Assembly (NCBI GenBank): GCA_944323785.1
Contig: CALUTU010000019.1
Location: 1 to 32,402, forward strand
Reading direction: 5' to 3'
DNA from: an uncultured Bacteroidales bacterium
Lineage (GTDB): Bacteria; Bacteroidota; Bacteroidia; Bacteroidales; UBA932
Length of the DNA stretch: 32,402 nt
Made by a program: the position numbers and the translations under genes. The notes below the pieces were generated by a model. It ran no database searches. It saw nothing but the letters and a program-made list of their open reading frames with translations, and was not told the origin of the DNA. This document shows, piece by piece, positions 6,989-15,347 of the stretch (position 1 is its first letter; the number at the start of each line of letters is the position of its first letter).

Positions 6989-8113
6989 ATGCGTTATCTG
7001 AAAATTGCGGTTTTGGGCCTCTGTGCCGTTATCGGCATGACATCATGCAAGCAGAAGGCTCAGGGCCAGATGGAGGCGGTTACGTATCCGCTTCTTAAAG
7101 TATTTCCCGAGGACAGATCCCTGTCAGTCAGCTACTCTGCTGTCATAGAGGGAAAACAGGATGTGGAAGTGAGACCCCAGGTTTCAGGATTCGTTACGGA
7201 TGTCTTGGTAAAGGAGGGGGCCAAGGTTAAGAAAGGGCAGACGCTGTTCGTGATAGACACTATCCCCTATGCCGCAGCATACAGGCAGGCCAAGGCCGCT
7301 GTCGCTACTGCTGAGGCCCAGCTGGCTACAGCCGAGCTCTCCCTGGAGGGAAGCGAGGACCTGTATGCCGACAAGGTGATTTCGGATTTTGAGCTCCAGA
7401 CGGCCCGCAACTCGTACAACAGCGCGGTCGCCGCTCTCAGACAGGCTGAGGCCGCTGAGGCAAGCGCGGCTCAGAACCTTTCCTACGCTATCGTGAAGAG
7501 CCCTGTCAACGGTTCGGCCGGCATGACTTCGGTGAGAGTGGGAGCGCTGGTGAGCGCGTCCATGGCGGAGCCCCTGATAAGTGTTTCGGACAATTCCCAG
7601 ATGTACGTATATTTCTCCCTGCCTGAGAAGGAGGTGCTCTCAATGACCCGTCAGTACGGCTCCATCGACAACACCGTGGACTCTTTCCAGCCGGTGTCGC
7701 TGACTATGGCCGACGGCTCCACTTACGAGCATCAGGGTCATATCGACGTGATCAGCCGTATCGTGGACAAGGGTACCGGTGCGGTGAGCGTCAGGGCCGT
7801 GTTCGACAATCCTGACGGCCGTCTGATGAGCGGCGGCTCAGGCCGTGTCAATGTGTCGTATGACAGGACGGGCTGCATCGTAATTCCTCAGGAGGCGACA
7901 TATGAGATACAGGACAAGATATTTGTTTACAAGGTGATTGACGGCAAGGCGGTGTCCAGCGAGATAAAGGTGTTCCGTCTCAACAACGGTCGGGAATATA
8001 TCGTTGAGAGCGGTCTGTCCGAGGGCGATGTGATAGTGTCCGAGGGAGCCGGTCTGCTCAGGGAGGGCACTCCGATAACCGGTACGCCTGTCAATTCTAA
8101 CGAAGGAGAGTAA
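6989..8113 (+). CDS. RND efflux periplasmic adaptor (membrane fusion lipoprotein)
   Basis: A 374-residue AcrA/MexA-type adaptor. The lipoprotein signal ends GMTS-C20. The lipoyl/barrel-sandwich half (VEVRPQVSGFVTDVLV, then GAKVKKGQTLFVID) begins near residue 60. An alanine-rich alpha-helical hairpin spans about 95-160 (AVATAEAQLATAELSLEG and AALRQAEAAEASAAQ). The second lipoyl half (AIVKSPVNGSAGMTSVRVG) and beta-barrel and membrane-proximal domains follow. It bridges the inner-membrane pump and the outer-membrane channel encoded immediately downstream; the pump ATG begins 3 bp after its stop. The operon lies behind the sigma-54 promoter at 6937-6953. The exported compound cannot be told from the sequence. 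Confidence 0.95.
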   Translation: MRYLKIAVLGLCAVIGMTSCKQKAQGQMEAVTYPLLKVFPEDRSLSVSYSAVIEGKQDVEVRPQVSGFVTDVLVKEGAKVKKGQTLFVIDTIPYAAAYRQAKAAVATAEAQLATAELSLEGSEDLYADKVISDFELQTARNSYNSAVAALRQAEAAEASAAQNLSYAIVKSPVNGSAGMTSVRVGALVSASMAEPLISVSDNSQMYVYFSLPEKEVLSMTRQYGSIDNTVDSFQPVSLTMADGSTYEHQGHIDVISRIVDKGTGAVSVRAVFDNPDGRLMSGGSGRVNVSYDRTGCIVIPQEATYEIQDKIFVYKVIDGKAVSSEIKVFRLNNGREYIVESGLSEGDVIVSEGAGLLREGTPITGTPVNSNEGE

Positions 8114-8116
8114 CGT

Positions 8117-11100
8117 ATGAATCTAAAGACGTTCATAGACCGGCCTATCCTGTCGGTCGCAATATCGACATTCCTGGTGCTGGTGGGTATCATTGCGCTG
8201 GCAATTCTGCCTATCGAGCAATACCCGGATATCGCACCTCCTACCATCCGCGTATCCACGACCTACAGCGGTGCCAATGCTACGGCCGTGCAGAACGCGG
8301 TGATAGCTCCTCTGGAGGAGGCCATCAACGGTGTGGAAGACATGACCTATATGACTTCCGAGGCAAGTAACTCCGGAAGTGCTTCCATTACAGTATATTT
8401 CAAGCAGGGAATTGACCCTGATATGGCTGCGGTCAACGTACAGAACCGCGTGTCCAGAGCCACATCCCTGCTGCCGGCGGAGGTTACCAGGGTCGGTGTC
8501 GAGGTGTCCAAGCGTCAGAGCAGTACCCTGAAGGTATTTGCCCTTGTGTCGCCTGACAGCACCTACGACGAGACCTTCCTCACCAACTACCTTTCCATCA
8601 ATGTGAAGCCTCAGATCCAGCGTATCTCCGGAGTGGGCGACTGCAACGTGATGGGCGGAGACTATGCGATGCGTGTGTGGATGAAGCCTGACGTGATGGC
8701 CCAGTACGGTCTGATACCTTCCGATGTCAGCGCGGCTCTGTCCAGCCAGAACATCGAGGCCTCGACCGGTGCCATAGGTGAGAATTCCGACAACGTCTTC
8801 CAGTACACCCTCCGTTACAAGGGCCGTCTGTCCACCGAGGAGGAGTTCGGAGAGATAGTCATCAGGGCCTATGACGACGGCCGTGTCCTGAAGCTGAAGG
8901 ATATCGCCGACATCGAGCTCGGTGCGGTCTCCTACAACTTTGAGGGCCGTGTGAAGGGTGCTCCCGGTGTTACCTGTATGATCAACCAGACTGCCGGAAG
9001 TAACGCCAACGAGATCATCAAGGAGATAGACGCATATCTGGAGACGGTGAAGGCTGATCTGCCCAAAGGTATTGAGATAATAGACATCATGAGTACCAAG
9101 GACTTCCTCGACGCCTCCATACAGGAGGTGATAAAGACTCTCTTCGAGACCATCCTGCTCGTGGTACTGGTGGTGTACATCTTTCTGCAGAGTCCGAGGG
9201 CGACCCTCATCCCTACGATATGTATCTTCGTCGCGCTGATTGCGACATTCGCATTCATGATAGTGGCCGGCTTCACCATCAACCTGATCACCCTCTTCGC
9301 GCTGATCCTGGTTATCGGTACGGTCGTGGACGATGCCATAATAGTCGTCGAGGCGGTGCAGGCACGTTTCGACATGGGTTACAGGTCTGCATATAAAGCC
9401 GCGATGGACGGTGTCGAGGGTGTGTCCGCAGCCGTCGTGTCCGCGACGCTGGTCTTCATGGCCGTGTTCATCCCCGTATCCTTCCTGGGCGGTACCTCCG
9501 GTCTGTTCTACAAGCAGTTCGGTCTGACTATGGCTGCAGCGGTAGGTTTCTCGGCCATCAACGCCCTTACTCTCTCGCCCGCGCTTTGCGCCCTGATCAT
9601 GAAGCCCAACGAGATCGTGGCTCCCGGTGAGAAGCCCAAGCAGTTCTCGACCAGGTTCAGAATCGCTTTCGAGGCATCATTCGGACGTATGATCACCAAG
9701 TACAAAGGCGGAGTGAAGTTCTTCATCAAGCACAAGTGGGTAGGTGTAGGTACTCTTGTTGCGGCTTGCGGTCTGCTTGTGTACTTCATGGCCACGGCGA
9801 AGACATCCCTGGTGCCCAACGAGGATACCGGTTCGCTCTTCATCAGTGTGGACGCGGCTCCCGGTACCACTCTTGCCGAGACCAATGACATTCTGACCGA
9901 GATGCAGAACAGCATCAAGGACATCGAGGAGATCCAGACCTACAACCAGGTGGCCGGTTTCTCCTTCTCCGGTAGCGGTGCCTCGCACGCCATGATGATG
10001 ATACGTCTCAAGGACTGGAGCCTGCGTCCCGACAAGGACCAGAGCTATACTGCGGTCATTGAGAAGATATACGCCAATACGGCCCATATCAAGAACGCGC
10101 AGATCTTCATCTTCGCACCTCCTATGATTTCCGGTTACGGTACCGGTAACAGTTTCTTCGTAGACCTTCAGGACCGTTCGGGCCGTGGCATCGATGCGCT
10201 GGAGGAGGTGACCCAGGGCTTCATAGCCGCTCTCAACGAGAGACCCGAGGTGCAGATGGCCTACACCTCGTTCAGCTCCGATTTCCCTCAGTATCAGATA
10301 GACGTGGATGCGGCCAAATGTATCCGTGCCGGTACTACCACAGATGCGGTGCTCTCCGTGCTGTCGGGCTACTACGGCAGTATGTACGTGTCCAACTTCA
10401 ACCGTTTCACCAAGCTCTATCGTGTCATCCTGCAGGCTCCGCCCGAATTCAGGGACAATATGCAGTCGCTCGATGACGTGTATGTGCGCACGACTGACGG
10501 TATGGCTCCCGTAAGCCAGTTCGTGACACTGACCAAGATATACGGAGCCGAGGTGCTCAACCGCTTCAACATGTTCACCTCCATCACCGTGCAGGGTATG
10601 CCTAACCCGGGGTACAGTTCGGGAGACATCATCGCCGCCATCGAGGAGGTCAGCAAGGAGGCCCTGCCTACCGGTTTCGGCTACGAGTTCTCCGGCATGA
10701 CCCGTGAGGAGGCCGAGCTGGCCGAGTCCAATACCACGGCCATAGTGTATGTGATCTGCGTGATATTCATCTACCTGATCCTCTGCGGTATGTACGAGAG
10801 TCTCTTCCTGCCGCTCGCGGTGCTTTGCTCGGTGCCGTTCGGTCTGATGGGAAGCTACTTCTTCACCAAGCTGTGCGGTATGGAGAGCAACATCTACACC
10901 CAGGTCGGTATGGTCATGCTGATCGGTCTGCTGTCAAAGACGGCGATTCTGATTACCGAATACGGCTCGCAGCGTAGAAAGAGGGGCATGTCCCTCAGTG
11001 CGGCGGCTCTGTCCGCAGCCGGAGTGCGACTCAGACCTATCCTTATGACAGTGCTTACCATGGTGATCGGTCTGCTGCCTCTGATTACCGCTTCCGGTGT

Positions 11101-11260
11101 CGGTGCCAACGGTTACCGCTCCCTCGGTATCGGTACAGCCGGCGGTATGGTGGTCGGGACCATCGCCCTTATGTTCATCACGCCCATGTTCTTCGTCATC
11201 TTCCAGTATGTGGAGGAGAAGGTAATGGGTAAAAGAAAGGAGGAAAGAGCAGCATTATGA
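8117..11260 (+). CDS. RND (HAE1-type) multidrug efflux pump
   Basis: A 1047-residue AcrB/MexB-type proton-driven pump of normal length. It starts NLKTFIDRPILSVAIS, the usual RND N-terminal segment, and shows ILPIEQYPDIAPPTIRVSTT. The proton-relay Asp pair is present at 405-406 (GTVVDDAII), and the partner Lys at about 941 lies in GLLSKTAILITEYG. Two large periplasmic loops separate the two halves of the 12 membrane helices. The pump works with the adaptor upstream and the channel downstream, whose ATG overlaps its stop by 4 nt (ATGA at 11257-11260), showing translational coupling. Intact relay residues mean it should be active. The pattern fits hydrophobic or amphiphilic substrates (drugs, bile acids) rather than metals. 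Confidence 0.97.
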   Translation: MNLKTFIDRPILSVAISTFLVLVGIIALAILPIEQYPDIAPPTIRVSTTYSGANATAVQNAVIAPLEEAINGVEDMTYMTSEASNSGSASITVYFKQGIDPDMAAVNVQNRVSRATSLLPAEVTRVGVEVSKRQSSTLKVFALVSPDSTYDETFLTNYLSINVKPQIQRISGVGDCNVMGGDYAMRVWMKPDVMAQYGLIPSDVSAALSSQNIEASTGAIGENSDNVFQYTLRYKGRLSTEEEFGEIVIRAYDDGRVLKLKDIADIELGAVSYNFEGRVKGAPGVTCMINQTAGSNANEIIKEIDAYLETVKADLPKGIEIIDIMSTKDFLDASIQEVIKTLFETILLVVLVVYIFLQSPRATLIPTICIFVALIATFAFMIVAGFTINLITLFALILVIGTVVDDAIIVVEAVQARFDMGYRSAYKAAMDGVEGVSAAVVSATLVFMAVFIPVSFLGGTSGLFYKQFGLTMAAAVGFSAINALTLSPALCALIMKPNEIVAPGEKPKQFSTRFRIAFEASFGRMITKYKGGVKFFIKHKWVGVGTLVAACGLLVYFMATAKTSLVPNEDTGSLFISVDAAPGTTLAETNDILTEMQNSIKDIEEIQTYNQVAGFSFSGSGASHAMMMIRLKDWSLRPDKDQSYTAVIEKIYANTAHIKNAQIFIFAPPMISGYGTGNSFFVDLQDRSGRGIDALEEVTQGFIAALNERPEVQMAYTSFSSDFPQYQIDVDAAKCIRAGTTTDAVLSVLSGYYGSMYVSNFNRFTKLYRVILQAPPEFRDNMQSLDDVYVRTTDGMAPVSQFVTLTKIYGAEVLNRFNMFTSITVQGMPNPGYSSGDIIAAIEEVSKEALPTGFGYEFSGMTREEAELAESNTTAIVYVICVIFIYLILCGMYESLFLPLAVLCSVPFGLMGSYFFTKLCGMESNIYTQVGMVMLIGLLSKTAILITEYGSQRRKRGMSLSAAALSAAGVRLRPILMTVLTMVIGLLPLITASGVGANGYRSLGIGTAGGMVVGTIALMFITPMFFVIFQYVEEKVMGKRKEERAAL

Positions 11261-12657
11261 GAAAGACTATATTGATATCAATGGCGGTGCTGATGGCCAG
11301 CGGATGCTCCATCTACCGCAAATACGAGAGGCCTGAGAACATAGTCCCGATGGACAGTCTGTACAGGGCTGAGCTGGTATCCCCGGATGATGCAGCCGCA
11401 GCGGCCGACAGTTCCTCTTTCGGCTACATGCCATGGGAAGAGATGTTTACAGACCCTCATCTCCAGGAACTTATCCGTACAGGTCTGGAGAACAACACCG
11501 ATCTGCTCAGCGCGGCTCTCCGCGTACAGCAGGCCCAGGCCCGTCTGAAAGCCTCGAAGTGGGCTTATTCCCCTTCGCTCAATCTGGGTCCTCAGGCAGG
11601 GTACAATTACTCCCTTAGCGGTGGAGCCGGCACAGGCTCAGGCTCCTACAATCTCGGCGGCTCAGTCAGCTGGGACATCGACCTTTTCGGCTCGCTGCTC
11701 AACGCCAAGCGCGGAGCCCAGGCTGCTCTCCTGCAGCAGGAGGCTTATCAGCAGGCCGTGCGCTCCCAGCTCATAGCCACTATAGCCAACACCTACTATT
11801 CGCTTCTGATGCTCGATGAGCAGGTCAGGGTCAGCGAAGAGAACGTGGCTCTGTGGGCAGAGCAGATAAGGTCCATGGAGTCAATGCTGAAGGTGGGTCG
11901 TGTCAATGAGAATGCCGTTACCCAGTCCCGTGCACAGCTTTATGGTCTGGAGGCGTCGCTGGCCGATATGAAGCGTCAGCGTCAGGAGGCGGAGAACGCT
12001 CTCTGCTCCATCCTGGGCTCAGTATATACCAGGATAGAAAGGAGTACCATCGACGAGCAGGCTCTTCCTCAGGATTTCTCGGTGGGAGTGCCTCTGGAAC
12101 TGCTCTCCAACCGTCCCGACGTCTATCAGGCGGAGATGGCCCTGGCCAGTGCGTATTATTCCACCAACCAGGCCCGCTCGGCCTTCTATCCCAAGCTCAC
12201 CCTTTCTGGCAGTGCCGGATGGACGGGAGCATTCGGACAGGCCGTGGCCAATCCCGGCGGACTGATCATCAACGCCCTGGCCCAGCTCGCCCAGCCTATT
12301 TTCAATAAGGGTCAGCTCACATCCAATCTGCGCGTGGCCAAGGCTGAGGAGGAGATAGCCAGACTGACTTACAAGCAGACCCTGCTCGATGCCGGAGAGG
12401 AGGTCAACAACAACCTCTACGCCCTTGAGATCTACGACGAGATGCTCCGGAAGCACCAGGCCCAGCTTGATGACCTGGAGCGCACCGTTGAGACAGCGGA
12501 GTCCCTTTACCGTAGGAGTTCCAAGATGACCTACCTTGAGGTGCTGACCGCCCGTCAGTCCCTGCTCACGGCACAGCTCAACGTGGTGTCCGACAAGTAC
12601 CTGCTGCTGCAGACCACAGTCAACCTGTACCGCTCCCTCGGAGGAGGAAGACAGTAA
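11257..12657 (+). CDS. Outer-membrane efflux channel lipoprotein (OprM/NodT type)
   Basis: A 466-residue TolC-superfamily channel. The lipoprotein signal ends VLMASG-C17, followed by IYRKYERP, as in the OprM/NodT group. Two repeated coiled-coil and beta-strand halves are visible: LQELIRTGLENNTDLLSAAL starts the first, and LSNRPDVYQAEMALASA begins the second, the normal marker of this family. It shares an ATGA overlap with the pump gene. A GH29 fucosidase gene begins only 6 bp after its stop, so the transcript probably continues into that gene. Confidence 0.95.
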   Translation: MRKTILISMAVLMASGCSIYRKYERPENIVPMDSLYRAELVSPDDAAAAADSSSFGYMPWEEMFTDPHLQELIRTGLENNTDLLSAALRVQQAQARLKASKWAYSPSLNLGPQAGYNYSLSGGAGTGSGSYNLGGSVSWDIDLFGSLLNAKRGAQAALLQQEAYQQAVRSQLIATIANTYYSLLMLDEQVRVSEENVALWAEQIRSMESMLKVGRVNENAVTQSRAQLYGLEASLADMKRQRQEAENALCSILGSVYTRIERSTIDEQALPQDFSVGVPLELLSNRPDVYQAEMALASAYYSTNQARSAFYPKLTLSGSAGWTGAFGQAVANPGGLIINALAQLAQPIFNKGQLTSNLRVAKAEEEIARLTYKQTLLDAGEEVNNNLYALEIYDEMLRKHQAQLDDLERTVETAESLYRRSSKMTYLEVLTARQSLLTAQLNVVSDKYLLLQTTVNLYRSLGGGRQ

Positions 12658-12663
12658 TGTGAT

Positions 12664-14088
12664 ATGAGACGATACAAGATATTCATGACAGCCGTCGCCA
12701 TGCTTGTGGTGGCGGCTTCTTGCAAGGAAGGCAAGGCTCCTGAGCCATACGGCCCGCTGCCTACAGCCGCTCAGCTGGAGTGGCAGAAGATGGAGTATTA
12801 TATGTTCGTACACTTCGGTCCCAATACATTCACCGACAGTGAGTGGGGAACTGGCGAGGAGGATCCGGACGTGTTCGCGCCCACGGCTCTGGACTGCAAC
12901 CAGTGGGCCAGGATAGCCAGGGAAGCCGGGATGAAGGGCATCATCATCACGGCCAAGCACCACGACGGCTTCTGTCTGTGGCCCAGCAAATACAGCCGGC
13001 ATACCGTAGCTCAGAGCGCATGGCGGGACGGTCAGGGAGACGTGTTGCGCGAGCTTTCCGACGCCTGTGCCCGATATGGCCTTAAGTTCGGAGTGTATAT
13101 CTCGCCGTGGGACCGGAATCATCCCGCATACGGTACCGAGCAGTACAACGAGGTGTTCGCCGGCACCATATCCGAGGTGCTCAGTGAATACGGTGATGTA
13201 TTTGAACTATGGTTTGACGGTGCAGATGACCGCCAGGGAGACGCTCCAAGCACTTACAGGTGGAAATATTTCAATGCTACGGCTACGACTATTCAGCCCG
13301 ATGTGGTTATCTTCAGTGACGTCGGCCCGGGATGCCGCTGGGTGGGCAATGAACGCGGCTACGCCGGGGAGACCAACTGGTCCAGACTGGATGTGGATGG
13401 TTTTGCACCGGGACGGCTTTCTCCCTCATGGGATACTCTCAACACCGGCAATGTCCACGGCAGCCGGTGGCTTCCTGCCGAGGCCGATGTCTCCATACGT
13501 CCCGGCTGGTTCTATTCTCCCTCCACCGATGACAGGCTCAAGACGGTGGACGAGCTGATGGACATCTACTATGCTTCCGTAGGCCGCAATGCCAACCTGC
13601 TGCTCAACGTTCCGCCCGACCGCTCGGGCCGGATCAGCCCCGTGGACTCGGCCCGTCTGATGGAGTTCCGGGATGCCCGCGAGGAGGCTTTCCATGCCGA
13701 CTATGCCAAGATGTCGCGGGCCTATTCCGAGTCAGTCCGGGCCAACTCTCCCAAGTATGCCGCCGCTAATGCGGTGGACGGCCGCTATTCGACTTATTGG
13801 GCCACCGATGACAGCGTGACCTCGGCCTCCTTTACAGTGTATTTCCGCAGGGACAGAGAGGTCAGCTCCGTGATGATTCAGGAGTATATACCTCTGGGTC
13901 AGAGGGTAAAGGAGTTCAGTGTCGAGTGCAGGCTGGCAGGTACCGGAGAGTGGAAGGAGGTGTGCCGCGGAACCACCATAGGCTATAAGCGCATCATGCG
14001 TTTTCCGGCCGTCAAGGCTTCCGAGGTGCGTTTCAACATCCTGGATGCCTATGCCAGTCCGCTCATCAACAATGTCGCGATATATTGA
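12664..14088 (+). CDS. GH29 alpha-L-fucosidase lipoprotein with C-terminal carbohydrate-binding domain
   Basis: A 474-residue exported lipoprotein (signal ends VVAAS-C20). The GH29 barrel runs from about 35 to 345, with FVHFGPNTFTDSEWG, ITAKHHDGFCLWPSKYS and the catalytic nucleophile Asp185 in ELWFDGADD; the sequence looks closest to GH29 subfamily B. An F5/8 type C (discoidin)-like domain occupies about 350-474 (AVDGRYSTYWATDD). It should remove fucose from mucin-type or Lewis glycans near the cell surface. It begins 6 bp after the efflux channel gene, an unexpected partner; no fucose catabolic gene is nearby. No clear terminator was seen between it and the ferritin gene, which has its own upstream region. 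Confidence 0.93.
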   Translation: MRRYKIFMTAVAMLVVAASCKEGKAPEPYGPLPTAAQLEWQKMEYYMFVHFGPNTFTDSEWGTGEEDPDVFAPTALDCNQWARIAREAGMKGIIITAKHHDGFCLWPSKYSRHTVAQSAWRDGQGDVLRELSDACARYGLKFGVYISPWDRNHPAYGTEQYNEVFAGTISEVLSEYGDVFELWFDGADDRQGDAPSTYRWKYFNATATTIQPDVVIFSDVGPGCRWVGNERGYAGETNWSRLDVDGFAPGRLSPSWDTLNTGNVHGSRWLPAEADVSIRPGWFYSPSTDDRLKTVDELMDIYYASVGRNANLLLNVPPDRSGRISPVDSARLMEFRDAREEAFHADYAKMSRAYSESVRANSPKYAAANAVDGRYSTYWATDDSVTSASFTVYFRRDREVSSVMIQEYIPLGQRVKEFSVECRLAGTGEWKEVCRGTTIGYKRIMRFPAVKASEVRFNILDAYASPLINNVAIY

Positions 14089-14193
14089 CGGAGTGTCCTG
14101 CAGTTGTGACATTGTGGTGACATTCTGTCCGCATATCCTGACGTGGTATCGGATTTGCAGAGGCATAAGTCAGAAATTTTAAAATTTAAAGTT

Positions 14194-14676
14194 ATGATTA
14201 CCGAAAAATTACAGAATGCGATCAATGATCAGATAATTGCTGAGATGTGGTCGGCAAACCTCTATCTTTCCATGTCTTTCTATCTTGAGAAAGAGGGTTA
14301 TGACGGACTGTCACACTGGATGAAGAGGCAGTCTCAGGAAGAACTGGAACATGCATACGATATGGCTTCGTTCCTTCAGAAGAGAGGCGGTACAGCCAAG
14401 GTCAGCATGGTGGACGTGGTTCCTCAGGGCTGGGGCAGCGTTCAGGAAGTCTTCAAGCACGTATATGAGCACGAGTGCCACGTGACATCCCTGATTGACA
14501 AGATCGTGGACATCGCCCGTGAGGAGAAGGACAAACCTTCCGAGGATTTCTTCATGGGATATATCCGCGAGCAGGTGGAGGAAGAGGCTACTACGCTCTC
14601 AATCTACGAGAAGGTCCAGAAAGCCGGCGAGGCCGGTCTTCTGATGCTGGACAGCAAGCTCGGCGAGCGCAAATAA
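14194..14676 (+). CDS. ftnA: Ferritin (bacterial, non-haem)
   Basis: I choose the ATG at 14194 (160 residues) over an in-frame ATG at 14143, because MITEKLQNAIN aligns with the normal ferritin N-terminus. The ferroxidase ligands are all in place with E. coli FtnA numbering: Glu17, Glu50, His53 and Glu94, and Gln127 and Glu130 of the third site. The protein forms a 24-subunit cytoplasmic iron store that oxidises ferrous iron. It is a single gene between the fucosidase and a strong terminator. No clear -7 box is seen upstream; two direct copies of GTGACATT, 11 bp apart (14106-14124), may be an operator. Confidence 0.97.
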   Translation: MITEKLQNAINDQIIAEMWSANLYLSMSFYLEKEGYDGLSHWMKRQSQEELEHAYDMASFLQKRGGTAKVSMVDVVPQGWGSVQEVFKHVYEHECHVTSLIDKIVDIAREEKDKPSEDFFMGYIREQVEEEATTLSIYEKVQKAGEAGLLMLDSKLGERK

Positions 14677-14697
14677 TCACAGCTGACTGAAAAGAAC

Positions 14698-14730
14698 AAA
14701 GGGCTGACCCTCTGCGGGCCGGCCCTTTTT
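14698..14730 (+). terminator. Intrinsic terminator after ferritin
   Basis: Arms AAAGGGCTGACCC (14698-14710) and GGGCCGGCCCTTT (14716-14728) form a 13-bp stem with one G-U pair and one mismatch around a 5-nt loop, followed by further T residues. The opposite strand also ends in a T-rich stretch, so it can serve the convergent HicB-like gene as well. Confidence 0.9.
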
Positions 14731-14745
14731 CGTATCAGCTATGTC

Positions 14746-15087
14746 TTATTGGTACTTGCCTAGTTCGTCTATAATAGCGGTGTTGATAAAGCCGTTTATG
14801 GTCATTCCGAGTCCTGCTGCTGTGGTTGCGACTCTGCTATGAAGGTCTGACGGCATACGGAGAACAAGTCTGCCACTGTATGGTTTCGCAGGCTTGACGC
14901 CACGGGCTTTACAGCTGCTGAGATATTCATCGACAGCTCCTTCAAAATCAGATACCAGTTCTGAAACCGTTTCCCCCTCATAGGAGATGCAGTCCTTTTT
15001 CATCCCGAGAACTTTTCCATAAAGGCAGTTGTCCTCCTGACTGAACTCTACGCTGCCGGTATATCCTTTATAATTCAGTAAGCTCAT
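14746..15087 (-). CDS. HicB-family antitoxin-like protein (orphan)
   Basis: A 113-residue protein. Residues 1-65 carry the HicB partial RNase H-like fold (LNYKGYTGSVEFSQEDN, GKVLGMKKDCISYEG, FEGAVDEYLSSCKARG). Residues 72-113 are a ribbon-helix-helix domain (GRLVLRMPSDLHSRV, GMTINGFINTAI). HicB normally neutralises a small HicA RNA-cleaving toxin and represses its own operon. No HicA-like frame (double-stranded-RNA-binding-like, about 60-80 residues) is visible on either side: 65 bp separate it from the next upstream gene and the ferritin terminator lies downstream. It may be a solitary regulator, or partner the SPFH/ribbon-helix-helix pair upstream on the same strand. Confidence 0.85.
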   Translation of the reverse strand: MSLLNYKGYTGSVEFSQEDNCLYGKVLGMKKDCISYEGETVSELVSDFEGAVDEYLSSCKARGVKPAKPYSGRLVLRMPSDLHSRVATTAAGLGMTINGFINTAIIDELGKYQ

Positions 15088-15152
15088 TGTTTCATGCTTT
15101 TTAAGTTAGTATTGTCAATCAAGTACGTCATAATCTGCCTCATTGCGTTGGT

Positions 15153-15329
15153 TTACTGTGGCTTTTTGGCGGGGAGGCGGCCGGAGCGGCGCAGGGCGTC
15201 GTCGATGAGCCACTGGAGCTGGCCGTTGATCGAGCGGAACTCGTCGGCGGCCCATTTCTCCAGGGCTTCCATCGTGGCGGCATCTACGCGAAGCACGAAA
15301 CTCTTGGTCTTGGACTGTTCCTTAGGCAT
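15153..15329 (-). CDS. 58-residue Arc-like ribbon-helix-helix protein
   Basis: A short gene, ATG at 15329 to TAA at 15153-15155. The protein opens MPKEQSKTKSFVLRVDAAT and continues EALEKWAADEFRSINGQ. A basic N-terminal beta strand (KSFVLRV) and two helices match the Arc/MetJ ribbon-helix-helix fold; the C-terminal tail is basic (RRSGRLPAKKPQ). It starts 18 bp after the SPFH stop on the same strand and is therefore almost certainly co-transcribed with it. The same pair occurs as a decayed copy at 1247-1900, and similar pairs are, to my knowledge, common in Bacteroides genomes, where the small protein is often labelled Arc-family or toxin-antitoxin. DNA binding and repression of its own operon are plausible but unproven. 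Confidence 0.85.
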   Translation of the reverse strand: MPKEQSKTKSFVLRVDAATMEALEKWAADEFRSINGQLQWLIDDALRRSGRLPAKKPQ

Positions 15330-15347
15330 GGCTATTGGCTTATGCCG

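Noticed and set aside
12019-13122. 367-codon open frame antisense to the efflux channel and fucosidase genes
   Set aside because: It spans the junction of two real genes on the opposite strand, has no motif, and no promoter was seen.
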